This document shows positions 28,101-40,867 of a DNA stretch of 64,000 nucleotides, piece after piece; the first letter of the stretch is position 1, and each line of letters begins with the position of its first letter. The notes below the pieces were generated by a model. The model had not been told where the DNA came from and ran no database searches. It worked only from the letters and a program-made list of their open reading frames with translations. Origin of the DNA: Albula goreensis (taxonomy: Eukaryota; Chordata; Actinopteri; Albuliformes; Albulidae). The stretch covers positions 23,534,646 to 23,598,645 of the forward strand of contig CM040743.1 in NCBI GenBank assembly GCA_022829145.1, read 5' to 3'. Both the position numbers and the translations under genes were made by a program.

Positions 28101-30302
28101 TAAATTGATATGCTACAATAAGAATCATGCTGAATGTATGATAATGTTACAGTCTGATTATGAAGTTTTCAGACTCATTTTAAAAAGAGCTCTTTCATTT
28201 CAAAATGGCAGAACCATGAACCTGATATGGAAGAGGAGAATAAGCTATTAAACTGAAAAAAAATCCAGTGCTTACGATTATTATTCCCAGTCGACCGATC
28301 TCTGTGAAATCTCCTTAAGAGGTTTTTGGCACAACCTTGGACTGAGTTATGACCCTTTTGTATCCACTTAAGTTTAGCGCTGTCTTCCTGGGTAGATGGT
28401 GCAGTTATTTACTGGTTACTACAGTTATTTCTCCTTTTTGAGCACACCACTAATTTACATATGTTATTATACAGGTGGGACATTATATTATATGTGGGAC
28501 AGGCCACTATCATGCAGATAAGGGTTTTTTTCTGCTCATTCAGGACCTTTAAATATGCATAATGCATTTTAAACATTAACGCTGCGTGCAAAGTGGTCTG
28601 TTTTCAGACTGGCGTTGTTCAGTGGAAAACCCCTCTATCCTGCAGAGCCTTTATGGAAATTGATTAGAGGTCGTACGCAGGTCACGCGTCACATTCAATC
28701 TCCAGACGTTCATGCATTATCCTGGAGGCATAACAGTCTGTTTTAAACAGAATGTGGGCATAATGGTGCACTTTTTTTACCCCAAAGATTCAAATTTTTA
28801 AATCATCATTGTTCAAATGAAAAAAAATGACTCCCATTTCTCTATGAACAGAACTTTAGATAAGTTTGTTTTTAGACCCTCTCTGCGCTTTTAAGCTGAA
28901 GTTGAAACTTGGACATCAGTCTTTCTCTGGGGGAAGTTCATGTGTGGATGAGGAACATGGAAGAGCTGTGAAGCCACAGACTGACCCCTGTAAGGACATG
29001 ACATAATGAAGTTCTGAAAAGGCACATACAGAAACGTTATTTTGTAAGACCATATAACCACATCATTGACTGTACCAGTGCATTCTCTGTAAATCAGAAT
29101 TGTAAGGACTATCTTACTGTTTGCGATTAGGACACTGTACAATTGAACAAAAACATTCTCTTGGATTAATTGTATAATATATAAATGTGTATGTGATCTC
29201 TTCTTTCATACACATGCAGGTATAAGTTTATGCCTTTCTATGTGAGGTCATATTTTCACAAAAATAATTATCAGTGTATATTTCATTAATGTATTTGTAT
29301 TGATTAATATGATGAGACTCACTTCTGGACTGAAATATAAGCAGGTAATTGGAAGATGTTGATTCCCTTTATTTGTTGACATTATTTGTGTTTCTATTAG
29401 AAACAGACACATAAGCAACATTTGAATGAACAAAGACAGCAGGCCATCACCTAAACTAAAGTGTTGCTGCAAGCCGAAATGAAAACATGCATTCACTTCA
29501 TATCTTCTCAATACATTGCATCCAAATCGGTGTTCAACAAATAGGCAATCCATAAAATAAAAACATTATTTTATAAAATTCAAATCCGGAAGTGACAGTA
29601 AATGAAAAATATTGACTTGTTTGGTCTATACCGCCTCTTTTTTAAGCCCCGTAATAAAGTTTATTTTCCACTTCTGTGTAAAAGGTTTTTGAATAAACAA
29701 GTTCTGACAAACATTTGAATAACGGTAACTTCTTGGATGGCTGCATGTAAAACTTCCCATCAGTCTTAGCTTAATTACCCCACTGTCTGACAGTGCAGGA
29801 CTCCTCCAAAGCTGTTTTCCCCAAACCGAGTCCTCTAGCTTAATCACAGTTAGACGTATCTTAGAACATATCTTCAGTACAGCTGTAAACTAGGAGCCCC
29901 ATATAGATCTCCAACATGAACAATGCTTAATGTTAAAGTCGTTTCACATAAGGCAAAGCACTGAAGAAGCAGTTTAATTAAGGATACTGCTGAATTAGCT
30001 TATATTATAGGTGCTTTAATTAACAGTGAGAAAGCAATGGTTTAGTGGCACTGAGGGTTCTCAACACTGAGAACAAAATGCATTACAAAATGTTTACAAT
30101 TGTTCTATTTCATGTTTCTGTGTATGTGTGTTTGTGTGTGTGTGTGTACACATGGATTCCTACTCAGATGTGAATATTCAAACATTTAATGCTTTGTGTA
30201 ACACAAATAGTGGCATGTTTAGCTGATGCATTCACTCTAAACAAAGCCAGAATAGCCATTCACCACAAACACCATAAACAGCACAGGTGGGAGGTATATT
30301 GA

Positions 30303-30317
30303 TTTATTCTGTTTATT
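30303..30317 (-). terminator. Candidate polyadenylation signals for zdhhc3 exon B
   Basis: Two minus-strand AATAAA motifs nine bases apart lie about 650 bases after the exon B stop. They would set a 3' UTR of roughly 650-680 bases. Confidence 0.35.
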
Positions 30318-30968
30318 GTAAATTACAGCAGACAGAGGATTGAAATATTAAAAATAGCTCTGTCTTTGTCGAATAAAAACAAATTCCCTTGATGTTTGCC
30401 CCTTCTACACGTCCAAGGTACTGCTGCCAACATATAGACATACATAGACCTCTTATGTATTTTGAACAGAATAACATGTTCATATTTCTGTGCCATGTAA
30501 TGACAGATATTATTAAGTGTTGAAGTGAACCTGTTTACAATGGAATTCAAAAAGGTAGTTTAAATAAAACTAACAGTGCATAATTAAGCTTATTGTTAAC
30601 TGGCATTGTATTTCCTTGCCTTGTGCTAATGACAACAGTGCCAAAAAGCCCAATGATGCAGACTTGTTTAGTGCCTCACAGACAAATGCCAGCATAGCTG
30701 TCAGCAAAGTGATAAAAGCATGCTGTGAATTTGTCTTGTATAAAAGGAGAACTGAATACAAAACAGTCAACTTCAACTTCAGAGGGAATCTGAAGAAGTC
30801 CTTTCTTAGTGCTCCAGTAGAAAATTCCTATCTCCTGATGCGTTTCGAAGCAGTAATTGGCTGAATAAATGTTTGTAGGATGAGCCAGGGCAAGTGGGCA
30901 AGTGCCATCTGACATAGTTTGACACAGTTCTGTGCAAGGCACTATGGGTAGCATGTCCTCCCATGCAC

Positions 30969-31178
30969 TCAGCACTCCAGTGGAATCTCAATGATGTCGC
31001 CCTCGGTGGTGTCCCTCTCTGGGGCTGCGTGAACGCGGGGCGATGGCCTCTCGCAATTGAGCTCAGTGAAGGGGTTAAGCCAGGACAAGGAGGGAGGCCC
31101 TCCAAACGCTGCCTTCATGCTCTGCCAGCAAGGAACCTTCTCCCAAGTTGGGGTCTCCCCTTTCAGACGCTCAATGCC
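30969..31178 (-). CDS. zdhhc3: zdhhc3 last exon B (alternative C-terminus)
   Basis: The acceptor is CATCTTAG|G, and 69 codons are followed by TGA at 30969-30971. It begins [20 protein letters not shown], continues [20 protein letters not shown] and ends in EIPLEC. It starts at the same point and phase as exon A (GIE-L-K) and keeps the MK-x-x-FG-x-P-x-S-x-x-W-x-x-PF pattern, so it is a homologous alternative to exon A and not an extra exon. The FGGPPSL and NPF segments resemble the ZDHHC7 tail. Exon B lies 4 kb downstream of exon A. Confidence 0.9.
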   Translation of the reverse strand, partial: GIERLKGETPTWEKVPCWQSMKAAFGGPPSLSWLNPFTELNCERPSPRVHAAPERDTTEGDIIEIPLEC

Positions 31179-34100
31179 CTAAGATGACAACATCCCAACT
31201 ATAACATTCATATCTTCCTCAGCAGAGAACCAGCCGAGGTCAAGTTGTGCGGACAAAAATCAGGGCAGATTCCATATCAGATCAAATCTGCGACTACTCC
31301 AGGAAGACTGTTAATGGATTCTATATTTATTTTAACCATTGAAAATTTTGCTAATTGAAATCAGGGTTTCTACCTAAGGTAGTTCAGCACTGCTGGAATA
31401 TTCTCTAGCTGCTTGAAGGCAGAATGCAATGAACATGCTTTGCAGTTACTCATGCATTCTGCATTATTTAGATCAGATACAGTACATATTAATCAAGCAT
31501 GGAAGCATGAACAGCATGCAAGAGAAACTCATATGTTGTTTATGTTGACAAGCATACTGAATATATATATTTTTTGACATTATAAGGTTAGAAAGCAGAA
31601 AATGATAACTGCTGTGTTTGGTTCAGTGTAGCACAGTTTACTCACTTGCAAAACTTTCAACTTGATAGAAATTGAAAGAAATATTTTCTGGGGAGCCATA
31701 TAAAATATTCTCTGTAATTTTGAACAATATGCTGACCCCCCCAAGGGCACCTTCTTCAGATAGGTATGAGTGAGGAGACAGCGTAAGCATTTTGTCAGTT
31801 AATCTCTGGGACCATTCCAGTAATGGCTGTAATTCAGCAAAAGCCTAGGTTGTTGTCGAACAACATGCATTAGTCCATTAACAATCAGCAGCTGAGGATG
31901 CTTTCAATTTAACAGACGTCCAGACGACATAATTAAACAATATGTGAAGAAGGATTTTTTTTTTTATCCGCAATTAGATGAAGCAGCCACAAACCACCGA
32001 TAGGCAGCAAGCCATGTGCAAAATGACCAGAAGCATTAGTTGGGTCAGGAGCATGAGTGCGATTTAAAAAGGATTCATTTTAATTAAAAAAAAAAATTAC
32101 AATGATGATATAAAATGACATATTTCTGTTATATGAATACTGACTCGATTAAAAAGTTTGTCCGTTAAGAGCTTTATATTCTATCTTGAAAGTAATAATT
32201 GAGGTTCTTCTAGGCATATTTGAAGATGACAGCATATATCTATTTAAGCAGAGTGGTTCATGAAATGAATTTGCTTTGGTATTGTTCTCTTACCTTTTGA
32301 GTGGGTAATTGACTAAGTGATGTCAACACATCTCCCTGAAGACAGTTCTTTGTCTGTGTTGCAAATTTCCAGCTGAAAACATTCCACTCACTCACGTATT
32401 CTCTAAAATATGCATTTTAATGCTGATACTTGACTCAAACATATAGTGTAAACATCCCATAAATTATCGACTCGAGGTAAGAGAACACCTCAAAAATTAA
32501 TGTATTTCTGGATCGCCCCTTTAAACTATTATTAGGAAGCTGTTACACAATTACACATTTTTCCACTGAATATGACACAATGCACTTAACAGGAGAATAA
32601 AGGAAAAGGGGAAGCGGAAGAAAAGAGGAAATACATTATTGGAAAAAAGGATTTTATTGCATTTACTTTCAAAGTGAAAGTAACCGAAATAACAAACAGC
32701 ATTCAAACATCTGAAACAAGCACATCAGGAGTACTTTATGTACAGACAGCAAGAGGGCAGAAGGAGGAGGAGGAGGAACAGAGCACATGAAGGGGATAGC
32801 AAAAATAAAAAATAAAGAATTGCTCATCTTTTCAAAAAGGTGAGAAAGTGTCCAGCAAGCTCTTCCACTATTACTATGGAGGGCTGTGGTCCAGCAGTCA
32901 GAGCTAAAATGAATATACATGATTAAATTAATATGAATGAAGCTGGAGTGATGTAACTGTGGCCGTTCTGAGATGAAGACAGAGAGACGGAAAATGAGAA
33001 GACATGGAGTGAAAGAACAATGCATCTCACGCCTGCAAATAGGACTTGATTCTAGCAGGTACTAAAATAGTTCCACTGTGGAAAAAGCGAGGCAGTCATT
33101 TCCAGCCTCTATTTTGTAATCAATAAAAGCAGTGATGCACCTAAACACCAATGCATTTTTATTTCACTCTCCTTCAACACAGGAGAAAAAAAACGGAACA
33201 TCCTAAAGATCTGTGGTCCAATTGCACTTCAGAAGGCAACCGTTCCCCATCAACAAGTCATGGTTTACTGAAACTCTGCTATCAACCTGCTTCAATATCA
33301 GTGTGAAGGAACATTATTTAAACACTTCATTAACATAGCAAAGCATCAACATGATAGTCTGACACACACGTAATAAAAAAAAGGCAATCCATCGTTCAAT
33401 ATTTTAACGGCGCCCCATTCTACTCGTCTGGAATATATTATCATCAGTCATTCCATTCAAGCTTGCAGAGGGGTCTGTATAATCTCATTTTTAATCCTCC
33501 CTTTTTAAAACAATAAAAATTTGGCAACCACAGCCTTGCAGAAAACATGATCACTTGTCCCTCTGTCCAGTTTCCCAAGGCCCCTCATTGTGGATAATAA
33601 GGCTTGTGAACACACTAGGGGAAGGTGTGTCCATCATCTTGTCACCAAAGGCAAAAGTAAAGCAAGTCTGAAGACACTACATTGGGAGACTGACAGTTGA
33701 CTGGATTGAGGGATTGAATCTGCAATAGGATTTTTCTCTTCTTGCCAGTTCAAATAACGTGTAACATGTATGATTCATTTACTTTGGGAGAATGTAACAT
33801 CATCAAGTCGCTTTGCCGAATTCTGTGGCAGATCCATGACAACCACATACTCAGGTAACTAGCAGACACCTATGGTAACTCTCATGGCTTATATTTTCCA
33901 TAAAACCCACTGATATTCTACTGAAGCAATTCAAGTTAAACATCATGGCTCAACAACGTAAAACAGCCGTATCTCAAACTGGGAATCAAACCTGCAATGT
34001 AATGGTTACAAGAATCGCCCTTGACCATTACATCACCTGTAAAGGCGGCTATCGATGCAATTAAGACAACACACTTGGCCAGTGAAGCCGACAGCCCCTG

Positions 34101-35905
34101 TCACTGAGGACTGAATGACGATTTAACATTGTAAATTTTGCAGCTTAAAGCCTTAGTCCATTTTCAGACGACTAACGCTCAGCAAACATGGCATACTCAA
34201 AGTATAATCTCACAGGCAGCTGAATGATCTTCAGAAAGACAAAGAGCAGCAGACAGTACCGTCTTTAACACCAAAACTGCCCCTACGCACCACAGACCAC
34301 ACTACTCTGTGCATCAGAACTGTCACTACAGCCTGCTTTTTAAAGTATTTTGTCATCACACTTTCTACATCAAATTGTACGGTTATTAGTACAGTTCTGA
34401 GACTATCTGTTAGCTATCTGTTGGAATATCTACTAGTTAAAACCAGTCCACAAATTCCAGGGCCAATTCACACCCACATTAAAGCAGGCTAAACTAATCT
34501 GCAAAGCACAGGGGTTCTGATGGATCCAGTGATTAGAAGTTAGATGCTGTTGGAAGCCAAAACTCTTTCCAAACACATCCTCATGCAAACACAGTAATGC
34601 TATTGAAAAGCCATGCTTTTGAGGAGAAGCAGGATTTTTTTCCCTACTAGTGTAAAGTGCATTGCTGTTTTAGAGAGTAGAGAGCAAACTGAAATTCTAC
34701 ACATGCATCATTTTCCTGACAGGAAATACCAACATAGAGGAAATATTTTGTGCCCAGTGCTTGAATTAATCTAACATAGTCCCCATTTTTCCCTTTTCAA
34801 CCCAAAGACAAAGCCCATTTGTCTGAATGGGTATGTAAGGGCTGTATATAAACAACTGTAAATGTAAATGATTTATTTGTATCACAGATTATTCAGAAAT
34901 AAAATTGCTTGAGGGGCATTGATGTGAACAGAAGGAAAATAGTATCACAGTCAACAGCATCAGGCAAAGAAAAGCAACAAAAAAAGTTTCTAAACAGGCA
35001 GATTAAGCAAGATAATTTCATTTCTCTGCACCCAATTACAAGTAACAAAACAAAAAAAAAAATTATAACAAAAAGAGGAAAAAGCGATGTAAGAATTATG
35101 GGTTACTGTTGCATTCTGCAAAGTCAGTGAGGCGAGCGCTGACAGTACGCATCATCAGTCTGTGCCCGGAGGAGGTGGTAGGGGTCTCGGTCCTGGCCTC
35201 CAATCTCAGACAACATATTGGTATGGGTCAGCCTTCCCGTGGTCAGGTGAAGAGAACGGGCTTAGCCATGCTATAGAAAAGGGGTGTCCGAACACCACCT
35301 TCATATTCATCCACTTAGTTTTTTTAGCCCATCTTCTCTCTTCCTTTTTCAACTGTTCTATGCCCTGGAAATAAGAAACAACCAAGACTTCAGTATGTAG
35401 GAATCACATATCTATGGGATCAGTGAATGTTCAATTTCCTAGCTCCAGCTCAAGGCTAATCCACTTCAAATGGCATTGTCTACGCTTCATGTAAAATCTC
35501 TATGTGCCAGCGATTCAGGATTACATTTTTTCATCAAGAGAATCAAATCAAGAGAGAAATTTTCAGTTTTGCACATAACGATTTGCTATTAATTTAAATC
35601 TCATGTGATGGTTGTCTCATGTTTGTTATATGAGATTACAGGCAACTGCATATTACCAAGTCTGTGCCTTCGCTGAAGGGGTGACCGCAGTTGACCACAT
35701 AGATAAAGAAAGTTAAAACATATTATATCATGCACTTTTTGACTTTCAATGGTCTCTTAATGGTGAGAAATGTTGGGCTCACTCAGTTCCTTAAAACCTT
35801 ACAACCAAGCCAGCCAGAATACACTAATCTGGTAGTTATCCTAGATAACAATTACATTTTAATTTTCAAGAGAATACAACCGTCAACTTTCACTAGAGTA
35901 ACTGG

Positions 35906-35948
<43 letters not shown>

Positions 35949-38900
35949 CTTCCCTTCTTGAGACAACAGTACTATTGCACATGTAAAGAAATGAAACAAT
36001 GTGTGTACAATTTTACAGAAATGCTCTACAGTTGAAGAAATGAGGACATAAATGGGGAAGAAACTATAGTTAATAACAATATTAGGCAAGCAATAATACA
36101 AAAAGGTGTTAAAACAGGAAAGCGGGGATTGAAGCATTTCTGAGAGAATCCACCAGTTCAAAATCATACAGCAAGCACGGAATTAAGGATTAAAAACAGC
36201 CAATGAGCAGTCAGAACCTAAATACATGCATCTCCTGAAAGATTCCTGAGGTTCCCACATATCTTCAGAAGCTAAATATGATTTTCATTCTGATATAAAT
36301 ACAACAATTGCTGGACATATTCCAGTTATGCATGTATCATTAGCTAAAATGCTTAACAAAACAAAGTCGCATTCTTATCATGCATTCTCATCAGGTCCTG
36401 AAGTCATTATTTTACTTGAGTATCTCATATTCTTATAATATTGTAATATAAAATGATCCCCATATGTTAATCCTAAAAGCAAATAATCTTGTTTTTTGCT
36501 AAATGATGGTAGATTATAAGAATAAACTACAAAAAAACTAGAATGCCAACACTTTTGGGAAATATTAAACCAATCATTTGGTATGACAGGTAAAAGAGAC
36601 ACTGTGACACCTGCAATGATGTGAATACTACTGGTCTAACTGACCTTCTACTGTACATAGGTATTGATGATATTAACACAAAAATTTCGTGAAAATGTAA
36701 AGGAATGCCTCAGAAAATGCTATTCTATGTAGCACCAGTTCCAAAATGGGCATCAATCAACTGAAGTGATTTTGGTCCACTTGAAAGTGGCACAACTAGG
36801 CTGTGCTAAAATTCCAACAACCTTTAAAATACAATGCAGTACAATTAATTACAATGCAGTACAAACATGGTTCTTAAAGCATAAACTTTCAATGCCAATT
36901 CTCTGGATTGTGAGACAATGTTCATGATCCATTGGTTGATTAAAGGGCATTTCTACATTTACAACAAAAGCTGCTATGCAGCTCCTGAGTACAGAGCTCA
37001 GAACAGCGTATGCAAAACTTTTACCACAAAACGTTCCACAAAATCTAAGCAGTCAGCATTGATCAAACACTATACCATCAGAAACACTCACCCTTGAATA
37101 TTATCTATAATTTTCCAGATAGACTGTTCAGGTGAGCGATAAGAAGTTTCCAAGTGGGTTTTTTATTGTACCCAAGCGTCCCATTAAGGCCCTAAAGTGT
37201 AACCACAATACCTCATTCTTCACAAATAGTGCATTACCGGCTTTCACACGACCTCACATTACAACAAAGCCATTAGCAAGTCATTAACACAGATGGACAG
37301 GTTACAGAGCTCAGCCTAACCCTACATTCACAGGCCCATGTACACCATGCACCCTCCAGTGTTGGGTGGGAGGAAAGCTGTTCTGCTAACCAGTCTTAAA
37401 GATGTACCACAATCATACTGCCTCCCACTGATTTCTCAGTTAGTTGATCCAGCAGTCTGTTGACAGACTAGATCAGGTTGATGAGCCCTGCAGGGTAGAT
37501 TCATCACAGGTTGCTTGACAGGAAGCTGTAGAGTCAAAGGTCAGAGGTTAAAGTTCAGGTGGCCTGGGGTTGATTACGACACAAATATTAGATTGACCAG
37601 AAGACCAGCTCTTACATGCTTTTTCTGAACTAATACTTTCTAGTGTTTACAAACATCCGCTGAAACTGTACTGTAATTGTTTACAGCCTTTATTTATGTT
37701 TTCAGAAGTTGCCTCAATTTTAATGTTTTGGCATCAAAGGACAGACAGATCTCGCTACTCTGAACACTAAGCCAAGTCTCTGGTTTATCTAATATCTGTG
37801 ATCATGGTAGCGATGGGAGGCGGAGACTTACTGTTTCATCGGTACAGATGGAATGAACTTGGGTCCCGAACATCACAGATGTAAAAATGAGGAAGAGGAG
37901 TCCCTCAAAACACAAGAGGATGAGCAGGATGACAGTCGCAGGAGGCGAGAAGGTACTGCACTCTGGGGAAGGGAGGGGAGGAAGGGAGGCAGGGGGAGGA
38001 GATACAGACTTTTACACTGTGGAAGGGACAGTGGGGAGCACCAGAGAGCACAGCTGGACACATTCACTGCTATTCTGGCATTAGGAAGTCCAATTGTGTT
38101 CAGGGCATTGGCTAAAATATATGAGTCAGGCATCATACCAAATGATCTATTCAAACAGATAACTTTATATTGATCTGGTTTGCAAAAAAAGTACTCTGGA
38201 GTCGCTATTAAATAAAACATTATAAGTGGACCAGATGCTACAATAGCTTCCATGTCCAAACTGCAGCCTACATCCTTTTAGCAACAGATCATCATAAATA
38301 GACCAAGCAGCATGAGATCTCCTGAACAGGTTTTTGACAGTATACATTAGTACATATAATTATTCTAGACTGAATAACACTGCAGGGTTTCCTTATGTAT
38401 GTTCCACCGCATGTGCATGCACACCAGCCAATCATAAATGAGTGAAGTTGTGCCTCCGATGAACCTTCTCAGGTGAAGGTATAAAAGGTTTTCTATTTTC
38501 ACTTTTCCAACGGCTGACTTTCAGGAAAGGTAATCGACACACATATACGGTATGCCAGCGACATGCTGTGCAGCAGTCAGCATTACTACCAGAAGGAGGC
38601 TGACGGGAGAGGGCTTTTGGAACATAATGTGAAATACAAAAAAATACACAGCTGATGGTGTTTTATTGATAAGCACAGAAATATTTCATTAAAGATACTG
38701 CATTTTAAACAACTGAGTTTTTGGAAATCTCCATCCAGTAAAAGAAACACACACATGAAAATTGACATACAGAGTGAATTCTGGTGTTGTGAATTGCCAC
38801 AAGTCTCACTGAAGATGATGACAACAATGATAGCCCTTTGAACTCAGTCACTTTCACTGCACAACAAATCTGTCAGTCATCTCAGGTGTTGTCTGCACAA

Positions 38901-40796
38901 CTTAATGGGGAACTGGTGCAAGGGAACAAAAAGTGCAGGAACACAACCCAAAAGAACTTTCAGTATTTAGAAAGCTTGACTGATTAAAGCTTGATTAAAA
39001 GCACATGCTCTTTCTGGGTGTTTACTTATATATATATATGAGTAAGTAGGCAATAATTTACTGATGGGTGCAGTCTGAACTCTGGAGTTTGCAGGAGGAG
39101 TCTTTCAGGATGTGCTATATCCAGTAGTAAAATGGCCAGAAGTAGAAAATAGGATTTCCACCTGGCCACTCCAAAAAGGAAATGAAATGGGAATCAATAG
39201 AGGAAATATTTCTATATTGCTTAATGCCAAAAAAGTATATCTACTTAATTATGACTGCATACTGGTGTTCCTGCGCACTGAGCAAGGGCCAAGAGTCAAA
39301 CTCCGCCCCCTTGAGTATTGAAATGACAGAATTGACGATTGCCAGTCAGTTTCTCTGGATGCTTCAGTGCACTTTGACCCAGTTTAAGTGAAAACCTATC
39401 CGAACCCAGAAGGTTTCTCTCCAAGTCTTGTGAATGATGAATTGAATATGAAATGTCACTGCTGGCCAGGAAAATTCCCACCACAGGCTGACTGTGTAAC
39501 TTGACCTTGAAAAACTACTGTTTTCACTGAGGACAAAATTCTGCAGTACTCTGAGAGACGCTGAAATGACTGATGACAGCGGGTGAGAAAGGTAAGTGAT
39601 AGCATAAAGTACTCGAGCGGTTCAGTGGGCTTCACTCACGATTCACTCACACTAGGGGACCACAGCAGGTTCACAGTAAAATAGGCCTTTTTCGCTTACT
39701 TGTCCAGTCTTCTTCGAGGCAGAACAGGAAATGAAAGACCACCATCACCAGTGCATGCAGCGATATTAGTGCGATGTACATCTGGAAGACAGCGAGGATA
39801 AGACTTAAAAGAACCTCAGAGCAGACAAAATTCACACAGTCAAAGTGACACAGTATGAGTAGAACTTCTTTCTCAATCATAAATTCTAATGCTGACGCAT
39901 ATACTGCATAACATTTTTGTGTAATTCCGAAACAAATATGCAGGCGATCACACTGAATACTTCATAGCGCATAAAAACACAAATGACAAGTGTCAAGACA
40001 AATTCCAGCTTTTATATACTATAGCCAGGACTTATGACTAATGCATTTAACACCCTCATATAAATAAATTAAGAAATTTTTATAAACATGTTTTTCAACA
40101 TGTCTTTTTGTGATGTTCAGAGAGGAATACCACACCACAGTTACACTGGCTCAGAGTCTTCTGTAAAGAGCAAAAAATGACATGACCCAAGCTGCATGCT
40201 ATGGCATGAGCATAGAGAAGGTGCCGGAGGCTGTATGTGTACAAGAATGAGTGTACACACACATTGTGATCACGTGTGTGATAACTTGAGAATTGTGTGA
40301 TGACTTACTGGGTGTAAATTCTGATACAGTGAGATAAAGTACAGTAAATGTTTTGTGTGTGGCTGCATGTGTGCTGCTTTGGAAGTACATATACGTGATC
40401 TAACACATGTATGAATGTGGAAAGTATATATGTATATTATGCAACTTGTCTCTGACAACTGATGGGAAGATATAGATTTATGGGAAAATCTGCTAATGCA
40501 GCATGCATGGGTGCAGGTGCTCCATAGTGTTATATATTATATATTGTGTACATAATGTATATTAGCGTATATTAAGTATATAGAGGCGGGACATCTGAGA
40601 TGCTCTGGACAACCACTCACTGTGAAGAGTACAAAGTACTTTTGGTTGTTCTCTCCCACACAGTTGTTGACCCAGGGGCAGTGGTGGTCCATCTTGCGGA
40701 TGCAGCGTTTACAGACACTGTGAAGGGTAGGTGCGTGCACATGCACAAATATGCATGCACACACACACACACACACACGCAGACGCACACACGTAG

Positions 40797-40867
<71 letters not shown>

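Larger units (their letters stand above)
15421..30302. other. Gene-free interval between osbpl10 and zdhhc3
   Basis: About 15 kb with only short open frames whose translations look like chance reading. It holds a Tc1-type foldback at 20084-20151, a LINE-like 3' tail at about 24985-25107 and a short (GT)n near 30121-30148. Conserved non-coding elements may be present but cannot be recognised without alignment. Confidence 0.55.
31179..35205. other. Interval between the two alternative zdhhc3 last exons
   Basis: About 4 kb, AT-rich, with no coding exon recognised. It contains a minus-strand tRNA-type SINE at about 33845-34060. It also contains the likely 3' UTR of exon A (34.87-35.2 kb). In transcripts that use exon B the whole stretch is intron. 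Confidence 0.6.

Noticed and set aside
37853..38259. Open frames on both strands over 37853-38259, including an Arg/Gly-rich one
   Set aside because: The plus-strand frames are shadows. Only 37832-37962 on the minus strand is a zdhhc3 exon, and the rest is intron.
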